DNA of 64,000 nucleotides from an uncultured Pseudomonadales bacterium (GTDB taxonomy: Bacteria > Pseudomonadota > Gammaproteobacteria > Pseudomonadales > Cellvibrionaceae), in contig CANLTI010000002.1 in NCBI GenBank assembly GCA_947494095.1, positions 118,962 through 182,961 of the forward strand. Reading direction: 5' to 3'. Under the pieces are notes generated by a model. It was not told the origin of the DNA. It ran no database searches and saw only the letters and a program-made list of their open reading frames with translations. Below, in pieces: positions 9,947 through 18,441 of this stretch (position 1 is its first letter; every line of letters starts with the position of its first letter). The translations under genes and the position numbers were made by a program.

Positions 9947-12082
9947 ATGAGTCAGCCACCGGTACCTCCTGTATCGCCTTTTCATAAAGGTGAGCAAATA
10001 CTACAAGCACGAGCGGGTAAACGTGAGGCCATGGAGCAAATTGGCCATCAAGTTATTCGCGATTATATGCCCGAGCAGCATCGCGATTTTTTTGCACAGT
10101 TACCTTTTATTGTGGCGGGCTGCGTTGATGACGATGGCTGGCCGTGGGCCTCTCTTATTCCAGGGCACGCAGGTTTTGTACATTCACCTAACGCAAGGCA
10201 GCTCAATATTGCACAAGCGGCTATTCATGCTTTAACCCAAAAGCACGACCCTCTCGCAAAGGCGTTAACCACTGTAGGCCGTGCTATTGGGCTTTTAGGT
10301 ATAGAGTTACCAACAAGGCGGCGCAACCGTGTAAATACCACGGTGGTGGCTACACAGGCTGGTACAACACTTAAGGTTGACCAATCGTTTGGCAACTGTC
10401 CAAAATATATTCAACAGCGGCCATTAATTAATACGCGTAAGCCCTATGCATTAGGGCTTAATGCCGCTCAGCCACCTGCGGTGTTTACCACCTTAGATGC
10501 TGCCGCTCAGCATTTAATTCAACAAGCCGATACTTTTTTTGTGGCTAGCTGCCTACCTGTTAATAAAAACCCTATTAACGAGGGCGTTGATGTTTCGCAT
10601 CGCGGTGGTTTACCGGGTTTTGTTCGCGTAGATGGCAATACTTTAACGATTCCTGATTACTCGGGTAATTTTTTCTTTAATACATTAGGTAATTTTTTAT
10701 TGAATCCCAAAGCTGGGCTGGTTTTCCCTGACTTTAGCACAGGCGATTTATTATTACTTAGCGGTACTGTAGAGTTATTGGATGAAGCCCACCCCGAGGT
10801 GCTGGCTTTTAAGGGCGCAGAGCGAGCGTGGCGCTTAAACGTGATCAAAGGTGTGTGGCTTAAAGACGCTCTACCATTTAGGGCGACCGAGCACCAGTAC
10901 GCCATCACCACCACTACAACCGGCACATGGCAACAGGTGTTAGCAGAGCAAGCTGAGAACAACAGTCATAACCGGCAGCAATACCCGTTAGATAACTGGC
11001 AACCCTTAAAGGTGGTTAAAATTGTTGATGAAAGCCATACTATAAAATCGTTTTACTTTGAGCATACGCATGGCAAAGCATTATTGCCGTTTAAGGCGGG
11101 GCAATATTTAGCTTTAAGTGTCAAAATCCCTTCAAGTGAGCAGCGGGTGACACGCACTTATACATTATCGGGGGCGCCGCATAAAAACTATTATCGAGTG
11201 TCGGTCAAGCGTGAGCCTCATGCTGGCGCAGGTCAGCCTAGCGTATCGCAATTGATGCACGACACATTATGTGTGGGTGATAGCGTAAAAGCTCAAACGC
11301 CACAAGGGCATTTTATATTAAAGGCGGGCGATAAGCGCCCAGCTGTTTTAATTGCTGCAGGGGTGGGTATTACGCCAATGGTATCAATGGCTGAGCATAT
11401 TGCTTACAAAGGTTTAGCAACTGGCAAGACTCGCTCACTCACGGTGATTCACGTTGCCCGTAATATTGAGCAGCGGGCATTTGCTGATGTTTTTACACAA
11501 TTACAAATACAAACAGCAGATGCTATTCGCTACTATTCCTTTTTGACTCAACCTACACCAAACGACAGCCAAAATTACAACTATCACGGTACTGGCCGGT
11601 TAAATGCCAGTATACTTAAAAGCCTTTTAGCGCTAGATGATTACGATTTTTATGTCTGCGGTCCATCTGGTTTTATGCAAAGTAGTTACGATGCGTTGCG
11701 TAGCTTAGGGGTTGATGATACGCGTATTTATGCCGAGGCTTTTGGCCCCGCAGCCATAAAACGCACACAGCCTTTAGGTGCCGAGCCCACACACGATAAA
11801 GTGGTGCAAGAAGCCGATACTGCACTAGTCACTTTTAGCCTAGCGGGCATACAGCAGCGCTGGAATAAAGGCGATAAAACATTATTAGAGGTAGCACAAG
11901 CGCGTGGTTTAGAACCGCCTTTTAGTTGCCGCAGCGGTAATTGTGGTGCTTGTGCTATTGCATTAGAGCAAGGTAGTGTGAGTTATCGCCAAACACCTAG
12001 CGTGCCTATACCCAAAGGCCAGGCGCTGTTGTGTTGTGCCGTACCAGCTAAAGGCAGCACTGCGTTAATGCTTAAGCTTTAA
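9947..12082 (+). CDS. Fusion: PNPOx-like domain + ferredoxin reductase + [2Fe-2S] ferredoxin
   Basis: 711 residues. About 35-330: pyridoxamine-phosphate-oxidase-like split-barrel flavin domain (FFAQLPFIVAGCVDDDGWPW; LPGFVRVDGNTLTIPDYSGN). About 340-450: FAD-binding reductase domain (FKAGQYLALSVKI; RTYTLSGAP). About 455-585: NAD-binding domain (IAAGVGITPMVSM; FYVCGPSGFM). About 620-711: plant-type [2Fe-2S] ferredoxin with the cluster motif CRSGNCGAC and a distal Cys in ALLCCA. This combination is known in proteobacteria and suggests electron flow NAD(P)H to FAD to 2Fe-2S to a flavin site, but the reaction is unknown. It follows the GST gene and AAGGG precedes the start. Confidence 0.92.
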   Translation: MSQPPVPPVSPFHKGEQILQARAGKREAMEQIGHQVIRDYMPEQHRDFFAQLPFIVAGCVDDDGWPWASLIPGHAGFVHSPNARQLNIAQAAIHALTQKHDPLAKALTTVGRAIGLLGIELPTRRRNRVNTTVVATQAGTTLKVDQSFGNCPKYIQQRPLINTRKPYALGLNAAQPPAVFTTLDAAAQHLIQQADTFFVASCLPVNKNPINEGVDVSHRGGLPGFVRVDGNTLTIPDYSGNFFFNTLGNFLLNPKAGLVFPDFSTGDLLLLSGTVELLDEAHPEVLAFKGAERAWRLNVIKGVWLKDALPFRATEHQYAITTTTTGTWQQVLAEQAENNSHNRQQYPLDNWQPLKVVKIVDESHTIKSFYFEHTHGKALLPFKAGQYLALSVKIPSSEQRVTRTYTLSGAPHKNYYRVSVKREPHAGAGQPSVSQLMHDTLCVGDSVKAQTPQGHFILKAGDKRPAVLIAAGVGITPMVSMAEHIAYKGLATGKTRSLTVIHVARNIEQRAFADVFTQLQIQTADAIRYYSFLTQPTPNDSQNYNYHGTGRLNASILKSLLALDDYDFYVCGPSGFMQSSYDALRSLGVDDTRIYAEAFGPAAIKRTQPLGAEPTHDKVVQEADTALVTFSLAGIQQRWNKGDKTLLEVAQARGLEPPFSCRSGNCGACAIALEQGSVSYRQTPSVPIPKGQALLCCAVPAKGSTALMLKL

Positions 12083-12118
12083 TGTACCGTAGCGCTACAA
12101 AATCAGGGTATTTAATCT

Positions 12119-13189
12119 TTAAAACATACAATCGCTAGCACGCAAATGCTCTAGCGCGTGGCCAAGCCTAATAAGGCCTTTATCATTGGGTAAGCCAAAG
12201 CGTAGCCCGCTTTTGTCATCGAGTAAACGCACATAAATACCCTGTTGGCACAACTGCTCAAATATGTGAGTGGCGTATGGTGTACTGACCGACTTAAACA
12301 GAAGTGTGCCTGTTATTGTATTATGTGGCTCGGTAAAATAGCGATTCAATAGCTGCTCAAGCCGAGCGGCTTGTTGATGTAATTTTTGGTATTGCTGCTC
12401 TTGCCAGTGCTGATCTTTTAGTGCACTAAGGCCAACGTATTGTGCTGGGCCATTAACTGACCAAGGGCCTAAAATAGAATTTAGTGGGTCAATCCAATAG
12501 TGGTGTGCTGCAATAAAACCTAGGCGCATGCCTGCCAGTCCAAAAAATTTCCCCATCGATTTTAATACAACCACTGCACGGCTATTGATTAACACTAGGG
12601 CGCTTTGCGAGGGTTGCACTGTATCCATAAAAGCCTCATCAACAACTAATAAACCCTGTTTTTCTTCGAGGGCTGTTAGCAACGCCTGAATATTATCAAG
12701 TGGTGTTAATTGGCCGGTTGGATTGTTGGGGTTAATTAATACGACAACACTATTAATAGGTAGATTGCTGGGGTTAGGCAATTGTGTGTAGTGGGTAATA
12801 TTAAAGCCAGCTTTTGACCAGCTTTTTTTATGCTCGGTGTAGCCGCTTGCAGGCACAAAAACACATTGGCTATTTGGGTTATGTTGACGCCAAAGCGTGG
12901 GTAAATGTTGAATAACTTCTTGGCTACCATGAGTGGCTAAAAAATTTTCATTACAAATCATCGTAATGTTTTTAGGTGTTAGGTCTTTAGTGTAATAATT
13001 AACGGCCGCTTGCCCAAGGGCTGGGCAAGGCTGCGGTAGCTGTTGCCAATACGTGAGTGGAATAGCTGGCACTGGATAGGCAAACGGTGCAATACCCGTT
13101 GATAAATCGAGCCACTGTTGTATAGGGATATTAAAACGATTGGCTACTTTGTTGAGTTGGCCGCCGTGTTCCATTATTGAATACATCAT
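12119..13189 (-). CDS. cobC: L-threonine-O-3-phosphate decarboxylase (cobalamin side chain)
   Basis: PLP-dependent class I/II aminotransferase-fold enzyme that makes (R)-1-amino-2-propanol phosphate, the linker of the cobalamin nucleotide loop (CobC in Pseudomonas naming, CobD in Salmonella). The N-terminus EHGGQLNKVANRF and WLDLSTGIAPFAYP is diagnostic. LINPNNPTGQL is the cofactor-contact block, VVDEAF holds the PLP Asp, and KSMGKFFGLAGMRLGF holds the Schiff-base Lys. 356 residues; the start could instead be the Met six residues in. The gene for the next enzyme lies 19 bases upstream, so they form an operon. Confidence 0.9.
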   Translation of the reverse strand: MMYSIMEHGGQLNKVANRFNIPIQQWLDLSTGIAPFAYPVPAIPLTYWQQLPQPCPALGQAAVNYYTKDLTPKNITMICNENFLATHGSQEVIQHLPTLWRQHNPNSQCVFVPASGYTEHKKSWSKAGFNITHYTQLPNPSNLPINSVVVLINPNNPTGQLTPLDNIQALLTALEEKQGLLVVDEAFMDTVQPSQSALVLINSRAVVVLKSMGKFFGLAGMRLGFIAAHHYWIDPLNSILGPWSVNGPAQYVGLSALKDQHWQEQQYQKLHQQAARLEQLLNRYFTEPHNTITGTLLFKSVSTPYATHIFEQLCQQGIYVRLLDDKSGLRFGLPNDKGLIRLGHALEHLRASDCMF

Positions 13190-13208
13190 AAAATTATAAA
13201 ATCAGTTT

Positions 13209-14183
13209 TTATATGTGCGTGAATAAAGTAATTAAAAATAACAATAAACACCAAAAATAAGCCGCGTTGTTGACTAAGGTTACGCTGCGTAAAATATCAT
13301 TGACTTGAATATGATGGCCTTGGCCAAGGGTAGGGCTGATATGGGTTTGGTTATGATACACCGCGCTACCGCCGAGTTGAATCTGTAAAGTGGTTGCCCC
13401 TGCTGCCATGACCCAGCCGCCATTATGGCTTTTATATTGGCCACCTTGAACCGCCGCATTATAAAGGCTAGTTACAAATCGCCTAGGTGATTGTATGGCA
13501 TAGAGCAGCGTGCATACTTTTGCACTAATAAACCCTAAAGCATCATCAATACGTGCAGCGCACCAACCAAAGTATTTAAATCGTGGTGTTTTATAGCCCC
13601 ACATTGCATCTAAGGTGTTGGCAAAACGATGCAATATGACTGCAGGCAAGCCACCAATACTATACCAAACCAGTGTTGCTATTACTGCATCATGGCCATT
13701 TTCTAGCATAGACTCGGTAGTGGCGCGGGCCATCTGTTCGGGGGTTAAAGCACTTGTATCACGGCTAACCAAATAACCCGTAAAGTGCCTCGCCGCTTTT
13801 AAATTACCCAGGCTTAGTGGTGTAAAAACCTGAAGGGCATGCTCTTTGAGGCTCTTTAGGCCGAGCGAAAAATACACAACAGTAACCTCGATGGTTAAGT
13901 TGAGGTACCAAGGTAGCTGTTGTGCTATAAAAATTATATACCCCATTAAAAGCAGGGGTAGCGGTAGCACCAGCAACATCCAGGCGATAACCCCGCGCAC
14001 TTTTAAGTGTGTTGTACGACTAGACTCGGTTATGGCTTTATTCAGATAGGACTCTAGAGTGTTTACACAATAACCAAAACCAACGAGTGGGTGGTATTTT
14101 TTAGGCTCGCCTAAAGTTTTATCAAGTAGTATGGCAAGTGTGCATACTAAAAAAATACTGAACGGAGTATGAGTGAATGTCAT
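13209..14183 (-). CDS. cobD: Adenosylcobinamide-phosphate synthase (CbiB/CobD)
   Basis: Membrane protein that joins aminopropanol (phosphate) to adenosylcobyric acid. Diagnostic segments are LLDKTLGEPKKYHPLVGFG near the N-terminus, LVSRDTSALT, ATTESMLENGHDAVIATL and FGWCAARIDDALGFISA. About four to five hydrophobic helices. The frame is open to 14300, but I prefer the ATG at 14183 because it gives 324 residues, the normal length, and starts right at the first membrane helix; the extra 39 residues upstream are not family-like. Symbol follows Pseudomonas usage (cbiB in enterics). No cobalamin riboswitch was recognised upstream. Confidence 0.9.
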   Translation of the reverse strand: MTFTHTPFSIFLVCTLAILLDKTLGEPKKYHPLVGFGYCVNTLESYLNKAITESSRTTHLKVRGVIAWMLLVLPLPLLLMGYIIFIAQQLPWYLNLTIEVTVVYFSLGLKSLKEHALQVFTPLSLGNLKAARHFTGYLVSRDTSALTPEQMARATTESMLENGHDAVIATLVWYSIGGLPAVILHRFANTLDAMWGYKTPRFKYFGWCAARIDDALGFISAKVCTLLYAIQSPRRFVTSLYNAAVQGGQYKSHNGGWVMAAGATTLQIQLGGSAVYHNQTHISPTLGQGHHIQVNDILRSVTLVNNAAYFWCLLLFLITLFTHI

Positions 14184-14549
14184 TTTTAAGCTAAGCGGGA
14201 CAACATAGTGCTCTATAAATATCACAGGTAATAGGCTTTTATTGAGGTATAATACGCGATGATAGGCTTTAATTGTGACTTTGAATAGCCTTGGAGTCAT
14301 TAGTGAATTTTTGTCACGCTTTAGTAGAGTTATAAACAGTAAACCTATAAATCGAGATCAATACAGTACAGAGATTTAACGGCACCCTGTGTGGCTAAGC
14401 AGATGGCTTGGAGCTGCTCAGTTGTTCAAAGAGGCTGCTCTCAATAGTGACTATTATGATTCATTAGAAGTATTATATTAGCGTATATTGACCTAGCTTA
14501 AGCCTATCGTATAGTACAAATAATATATTTTAATTTAAAGGATGGATCA
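14184..14549. other. Divergent intergenic region (cobD / barrel gene)
   Basis: About 366 bases. It holds a good sigma-70-like promoter for the barrel gene (14488-14515) and a possible decayed MITE end at 14403-14451. The part up to 14300 is an open N-terminal extension of the cobD frame that I do not favour as coding. Confidence 0.5.
14488..14515 (+). promoter_or_regulatory. Sigma-70-like promoter for the outer-membrane barrel gene
   Basis: TTGACC at 14488-14493, 16-base spacer, TATAGT at 14510-14515. Transcription would begin near 14522, leaving a leader of about 28 bases before the ATG at 14550. Confidence 0.65.
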
Positions 14550-15146
14550 ATGAAAAACATACTTATGACCTGTGTATTAATAGGTTTGGCCTCTAGTAGC
14601 TATGCTCAAGATCAAACAGGCTGGGTAGCGGGCGGTAGTATTGGTACTGCAAATGTAAAGCTTAAGTCGCGCTATAATGATACCGCTACAGTAAAAGATG
14701 ATGTGACATTGATAACGGCTTATGGCGGATATAACTTTACGCAATGGTTTGGTTTAGAGTTTGATATATCCTCGACTTCTGATGTGAAAAATTCAAACAT
14801 GTCATATTCTAGTATAATCGGTGTATCAGTAGCTCCAAAATTCAGACTACATCTTAATGATAATATTACTGTTTATGCTAAAACAGGTTTGCAGTACCTT
14901 GCTTATGATCAACCTACAAATGGTCGTTATAGGTATAGGAATGATGAAACATTAAATGCTGCCAATGCTTATTTAGGGACTGGTGTGCAATATAGCTTTG
15001 CATCGGGTATGCGAGTGAGTTTGGATTATAAATATAGTGAAATGACGCTAGAGCGCAATAACTATGAAGATCGTTACTATTACGATAATGATGATGTTAG
15101 GTTAACTTATAAAGCATTTACAGTAATGGTTGGTTATCAGTTTTAA
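14550..15146 (+). CDS. Small outer-membrane beta-barrel protein
   Basis: 198 residues. Signal peptide MKNILMTCVLIGLASSSYA with cleavage after SYA. The mature protein alternates polar and hydrophobic residues in strand-like segments and ends in Tyr-Gln-Phe, the C-terminal aromatic signature of barrels inserted by Bam. An 8-strand OmpA/OmpX-like barrel is plausible (GWVAGGSIGTANVKL; YGGYNFTQWFGLEFD). AAAGGA lies eight bases before the ATG and a good promoter is upstream. A truncated MITE begins right after the stop codon. Function unknown. Confidence 0.85.
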   Translation: MKNILMTCVLIGLASSSYAQDQTGWVAGGSIGTANVKLKSRYNDTATVKDDVTLITAYGGYNFTQWFGLEFDISSTSDVKNSNMSYSSIIGVSVAPKFRLHLNDNITVYAKTGLQYLAYDQPTNGRYRYRNDETLNAANAYLGTGVQYSFASGMRVSLDYKYSEMTLERNNYEDRYYYDNDDVRLTYKAFTVMVGYQF

Positions 15147-15282
15147 ACCATTTACTGGGCCGCTCACATCTTTGACTTTATTCTCCTGTACTGCCAAACC
15201 TTGCTTTCCCTGCAGGGTGAGGCGCTTAAATACCCAGAAAATGATTCATTAGCGCCCAATTACGGCCCCTCTGAATAGTTAC
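15147..15282. mobile_element. IS66-type MITE, copy 2, left end lost, recombinant
   Basis: The right terminus CTGAATAGTTAC is present, and the last 50 bases (15233-15282) are identical to the last 50 of copy 6 (41407-41456). The left side (CATTTACTGGGCCGCTCA) also matches the same element end in the opposite sense, and the outer 30 or so bases with the left inverted repeat are missing. It directly abuts the barrel gene's stop codon. It lies between convergent genes, so it is the only copy not upstream of a gene. No target duplication can be identified. Confidence 0.85.
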
Positions 15283-15297
15283 TTTCTTTTTAAACCT

Positions 15298-16350
15298 TCA
15301 AGTTACCTCGTCCATTCTCTGGGTAATCAGTGTCTCCTCGTCTTGGCTCAGTGATTTGGAAGGGCTAGTATCGGCGCTAGATGTGCGTAAATGCAGATGT
15401 GTCAGCAAAGCAAAATGATCAGAGCCCCGTATTTTGAGGCGCTTAATTGAGCAAACATCAAATTGCGCACTATGAAAAACATGATCCAGTGGCCAGCGCA
15501 TAAACCAATAATCTGCATGAAATGTGTTGAACATACCACGGCCAATGCGGGGATCTTTTAAGCCACTTAACCGCCTAAAAAGTTGTGTGGTTTTTGACCA
15601 TGCGACATCATTCAAGTCACCTGTCACAACTACAGGCTGCGTATTTTCTTTGATACTGTCTGCAACAATAATAAGTTCGGCATCGCGCTCTGAAGAGTAG
15701 GTGTTTTCTGTAGGGCTAGGTGGCGCGGGGTGTAAGAAATGGGCTTGTACTATATCGCCTGAGCGAAGAGAAAGCTTGCAGTGAATCGACGGAATATCTT
15801 TTTCTATTAGGTAGTGTAGTTGAGTATCCTGTAAGGGTAATTTAGAGTAAAGGTGGATACCATATAAATTATCCTGTGGACATTTTACACTATAAGGATA
15901 ATCGCTTTCAATAATGCTTAAGGCTCTTTCCCAGCGTTTGTCGGATTCCAGTGTTACAACGATATCGGGTTGATGCTGTCTGATTTTATCAATTAAAGAT
16001 TGAAAATTATTATTTGGCATTAATACATTACTGCACAAAATAATTAATGACTGATCAGTGTCTGGATTTTTGCATTGCGCAACTTCTTTTTGAGAAAAGA
16101 TAGTGTAAGGTCTAATCCAATAAAGTTGATATAGTAAGCAAAGAATATTTAAAACAAAGGATATACGTATAAGATTTGAAGTTGAATTCCCAAATATCAG
16201 TATAACGCACAGTAGTGTACACAGCAGCGCACTTAACTGTAACCGTGGGAAATCTAAGCCGCGAACCACCCAGTGACTCACATGACTGATGGGCAATAAA
16301 GTGCTAACGAAGAGAATAACACTGATAGCAACTATGATTAATGAAAACAT
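15298..16350 (-). CDS. Endonuclease/exonuclease/phosphatase-family membrane protein
   Basis: 350 residues. Two or three hydrophobic segments in the first 105 residues (SLIIVAISVILFVSTLLPI; LLCTLLCVILIFG) anchor it in the inner membrane. An EEP (DNase I-like) catalytic domain follows, probably facing the periplasm. Catalytic signatures seen: SNVL (Asn), VTLESDKRW (Glu), HFLHPAPP (His), GDLNDVAWS (Asp/Asn), PLDHVF and GSDHFALL (C-terminal Asp-His). Related proteins are annotated as EEP hydrolases of unknown substrate. Convergent with the barrel gene. The family is clear, the substrate is not. Confidence 0.88.
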   Translation of the reverse strand: MFSLIIVAISVILFVSTLLPISHVSHWVVRGLDFPRLQLSALLCTLLCVILIFGNSTSNLIRISFVLNILCLLYQLYWIRPYTIFSQKEVAQCKNPDTDQSLIILCSNVLMPNNNFQSLIDKIRQHQPDIVVTLESDKRWERALSIIESDYPYSVKCPQDNLYGIHLYSKLPLQDTQLHYLIEKDIPSIHCKLSLRSGDIVQAHFLHPAPPSPTENTYSSERDAELIIVADSIKENTQPVVVTGDLNDVAWSKTTQLFRRLSGLKDPRIGRGMFNTFHADYWFMRWPLDHVFHSAQFDVCSIKRLKIRGSDHFALLTHLHLRTSSADTSPSKSLSQDEETLITQRMDEVT

Positions 16351-16544
16351 TTTTTAGCCTACAGCTGGGGGGCCGATAAATTTATAGGAATAAGACTTCA
16401 TATAATACATTATTTATTACTATAATTTATAGCTAGGCGTGAGTTGTGTCCAAAAATATACGCATTGGCATGTGCTTTTGATTCATGTTACGAGTGCAGG
16501 TGTATATAGTGAGCTATGTCTTGCAGAGATGCAAAACATAGCGC

Positions 16545-16567
16545 GGTGGCTACTTAAAGTAGCCACC
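16545..16567. terminator. Strong 11-base-pair hairpin downstream of csbD
   Basis: Inverted repeat GGTGGCTACTT / AAGTAGCCACC, just beyond the stop of the CsbD gene on the minus strand. No immediate U-run, so termination is plausible rather than certain. Confidence 0.5.
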
Positions 16568-16574
16568 ATAGGGC

Positions 16575-16769
16575 TTAAGCGCGTAAGTGCTTGTCGACCT
16601 CTTGCTCGGCTTCTTCACGTGTTTTGCCATATTCTTGCTGAATTTTACCAATCAGCTGATCTTTATCGCCATTGATGCGTGTAATATCATCATCGGTCAG
16701 CTTGCCCCATTGCGACTTCACTTTACCTTTTACTTCTTTCCATTGACCTTTTAATTGATCGCTATTCAT
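16575..16769 (-). CDS. CsbD-family stress-response protein
   Basis: A 64-residue, highly charged, probably alpha-helical protein. QLKGQWKEVKGKVKSQWGKL and DDDITRINGDKDQLIGKIQ fit the CsbD family, small proteins typically induced by general stress. I place the start at the ATG ending at 16769. AGAGGTG lies eight bases upstream, whereas the GTG at 16778 is part of that binding site. Monocistronic, with a strong hairpin after the stop. Molecular role unknown for the family. Confidence 0.9.
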   Translation of the reverse strand: MNSDQLKGQWKEVKGKVKSQWGKLTDDDITRINGDKDQLIGKIQQEYGKTREEAEQEVDKHLRA

Positions 16770-17306
16770 TGTTGTCACCTCTATGTAATGGTATAAAAAT
16801 TAAGGGTACGAAATAAATGTTAATAACTCCCTATAGACTGCCCTGATGCATGCGCTTAGATATATTAATGAAGCGATGAGTTATTCAGTCTACTAGGAAC
16901 ACAGCAAGCATTGGGCCAAGTTGATTTATATTGATTGTTTCACTGTTAATATAGCTAAATCCGCGTTATGTAAACGTACAGCAGGGTTTTAAGAGCATTA
17001 TTTTTGTAAACCTTTTAAAATTTAGTGAAAATATTACAAATAAAGCTCTTTGTATAATAATGTCATGATGCATAGATATATTTTATTGGGATTCATTGGC
17101 AGGTCTAGAGATGGTAGCCAAAAAAATATTTAATGAGCATTAGAAGACTATTCCTAGTGTATTTCTAAGTCATTTCGCTTGATGATTAGTTATGATAAAA
17201 AATAACATATTAAAAATTAATCGCGCGTAGGCCCGTTTTTTGCAGTAATATTGTAGCCCTATATTTATAATCTATTACGCCATTTTAAAAACCAAAGAGA
17301 ATTCTC
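16770..17306. other. AT-rich intergenic region between csbD and the AI-2E-family gene
   Basis: About 537 bases, visibly AT-rich, between divergent genes. A TATAAT at 17053-17058 could be a -10 element but has no good -35 partner. No RNA gene or repeat recognised. Confidence 0.4.
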
Positions 17307-18368
17307 ATGGAAAAGAAAATATTTACGCTACTAATGCTATTTTTTACATGTATTTTTATTTGGTTGATCTCACCCTTTTACAGCGCCATTTTATGGGCTG
17401 TGGCTATCGCTATTGTTTTTTACCCCGTCAAGATTTTTTTAGAGAATTACTGGCCAAGTAAAAAAACGTTAGCAACAGTTGCCACCCTATTACTTTGTTG
17501 CATTATTGTGATAATACCCATGACGATGATCATAACGTTAACGGTTAATGAGGCGCAAACCCTAGTTAATAAGGTAAAAAGTGATGAAATCAATGCAGAT
17601 AAGTATATAGAGCAGATGGAATCTGCAGCACCGGTAATCAATAACTCACTAGAAAAGGTAGGCCTTAATATAGATAAACTCAAAGAAGAGGCTCAAAATA
17701 GTGTAAAAACATTGGGTACATTTTTATCCAAAAGCTCGTTATCGTTTGGAAAATCAACGGTTGAGTTTTTTTTGAATGTAGGTGTAATGCTATATTTAGC
17801 TTTCTTTTTTTTACGTGATGGACAAAAAATTTCTAATATTATTTTTAATGCTTTGCCTTTGGGTGATGCACGTGAGAGGAAATTATTTGATGAATTTAAA
17901 GAGGTAACACGTGCAACGGTGAAGGGCAATATTGTAGTTGCCAGTTTACAGGGCCTAGTTGGCGGCCTAACTTTTTGGTGCTTAGGTATTCCCGGAGCCG
18001 CGTTATGGATGTTTGTTATGGCTGTTGCATCTATGATACCGGCTGTTGGCGCAGCAATAGTTTGGGTACCAGTTATGCTTTACTTTTTTTTAGTAGGAGA
18101 ATATATCAGTGGATTTATTTTGTTGGCCATAGGCTGCTTGGTGATCAGTTTATTAGATAATCTACTGCGACCGATATTGGTTGGTAGAGATACCAAAATG
18201 CCTGATTATATTATTTTTATTTCTACCATTGGGGGTATTGCACTATTTGGTATTAATGGATTTATTATAGGGCCCATTATTGCTGCGATGTTTTTTGTGA
18301 GCTGGTCAATATTTATTAAAGAAGTGAATCGGAGTGATGCCTTATTTAAAGGTCCTGACATGCTCTAA
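17307..18368 (+). CDS. AI-2E family transporter (UPF0118)
   Basis: 353-residue inner-membrane protein with about eight hydrophobic segments. Family marks are the N-terminal double helix (IFIWLISPFYSAILWAVAIA), a soluble segment at about 85-145, FLRDGQKI, NIVVASLQGLVGGLTFW, ASMIPAVGAAIVW and LLDNLLRPILVGRDTKMPD. Members are named after AI-2 export by TqsA, but many are antiporters or of unknown substrate, so autoinducer transport should not be assumed. AGAGAA precedes the ATG. No linked gene on the same strand. Confidence 0.92.
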   Translation: MEKKIFTLLMLFFTCIFIWLISPFYSAILWAVAIAIVFYPVKIFLENYWPSKKTLATVATLLLCCIIVIIPMTMIITLTVNEAQTLVNKVKSDEINADKYIEQMESAAPVINNSLEKVGLNIDKLKEEAQNSVKTLGTFLSKSSLSFGKSTVEFFLNVGVMLYLAFFFLRDGQKISNIIFNALPLGDARERKLFDEFKEVTRATVKGNIVVASLQGLVGGLTFWCLGIPGAALWMFVMAVASMIPAVGAAIVWVPVMLYFFLVGEYISGFILLAIGCLVISLLDNLLRPILVGRDTKMPDYIIFISTIGGIALFGINGFIIGPIIAAMFFVSWSIFIKEVNRSDALFKGPDML

Positions 18369-18441
18369 ATGACCCCAGAGGGTACTCTGAGGTTCTAGAT
18401 TTAGATATTATATTACGTAAGGAATAATAGTTTTTTGAATA

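Noticed and set aside
14184..14549. Cobalamin riboswitch upstream of cobD
   Set aside because: No B12-box-like sequence or characteristic pairing recognised on the minus strand.
16439..16675. 78-codon plus-strand ORF overlapping csbD
   Set aside because: Antisense to a well-supported CsbD gene and its hairpin; no family likeness.
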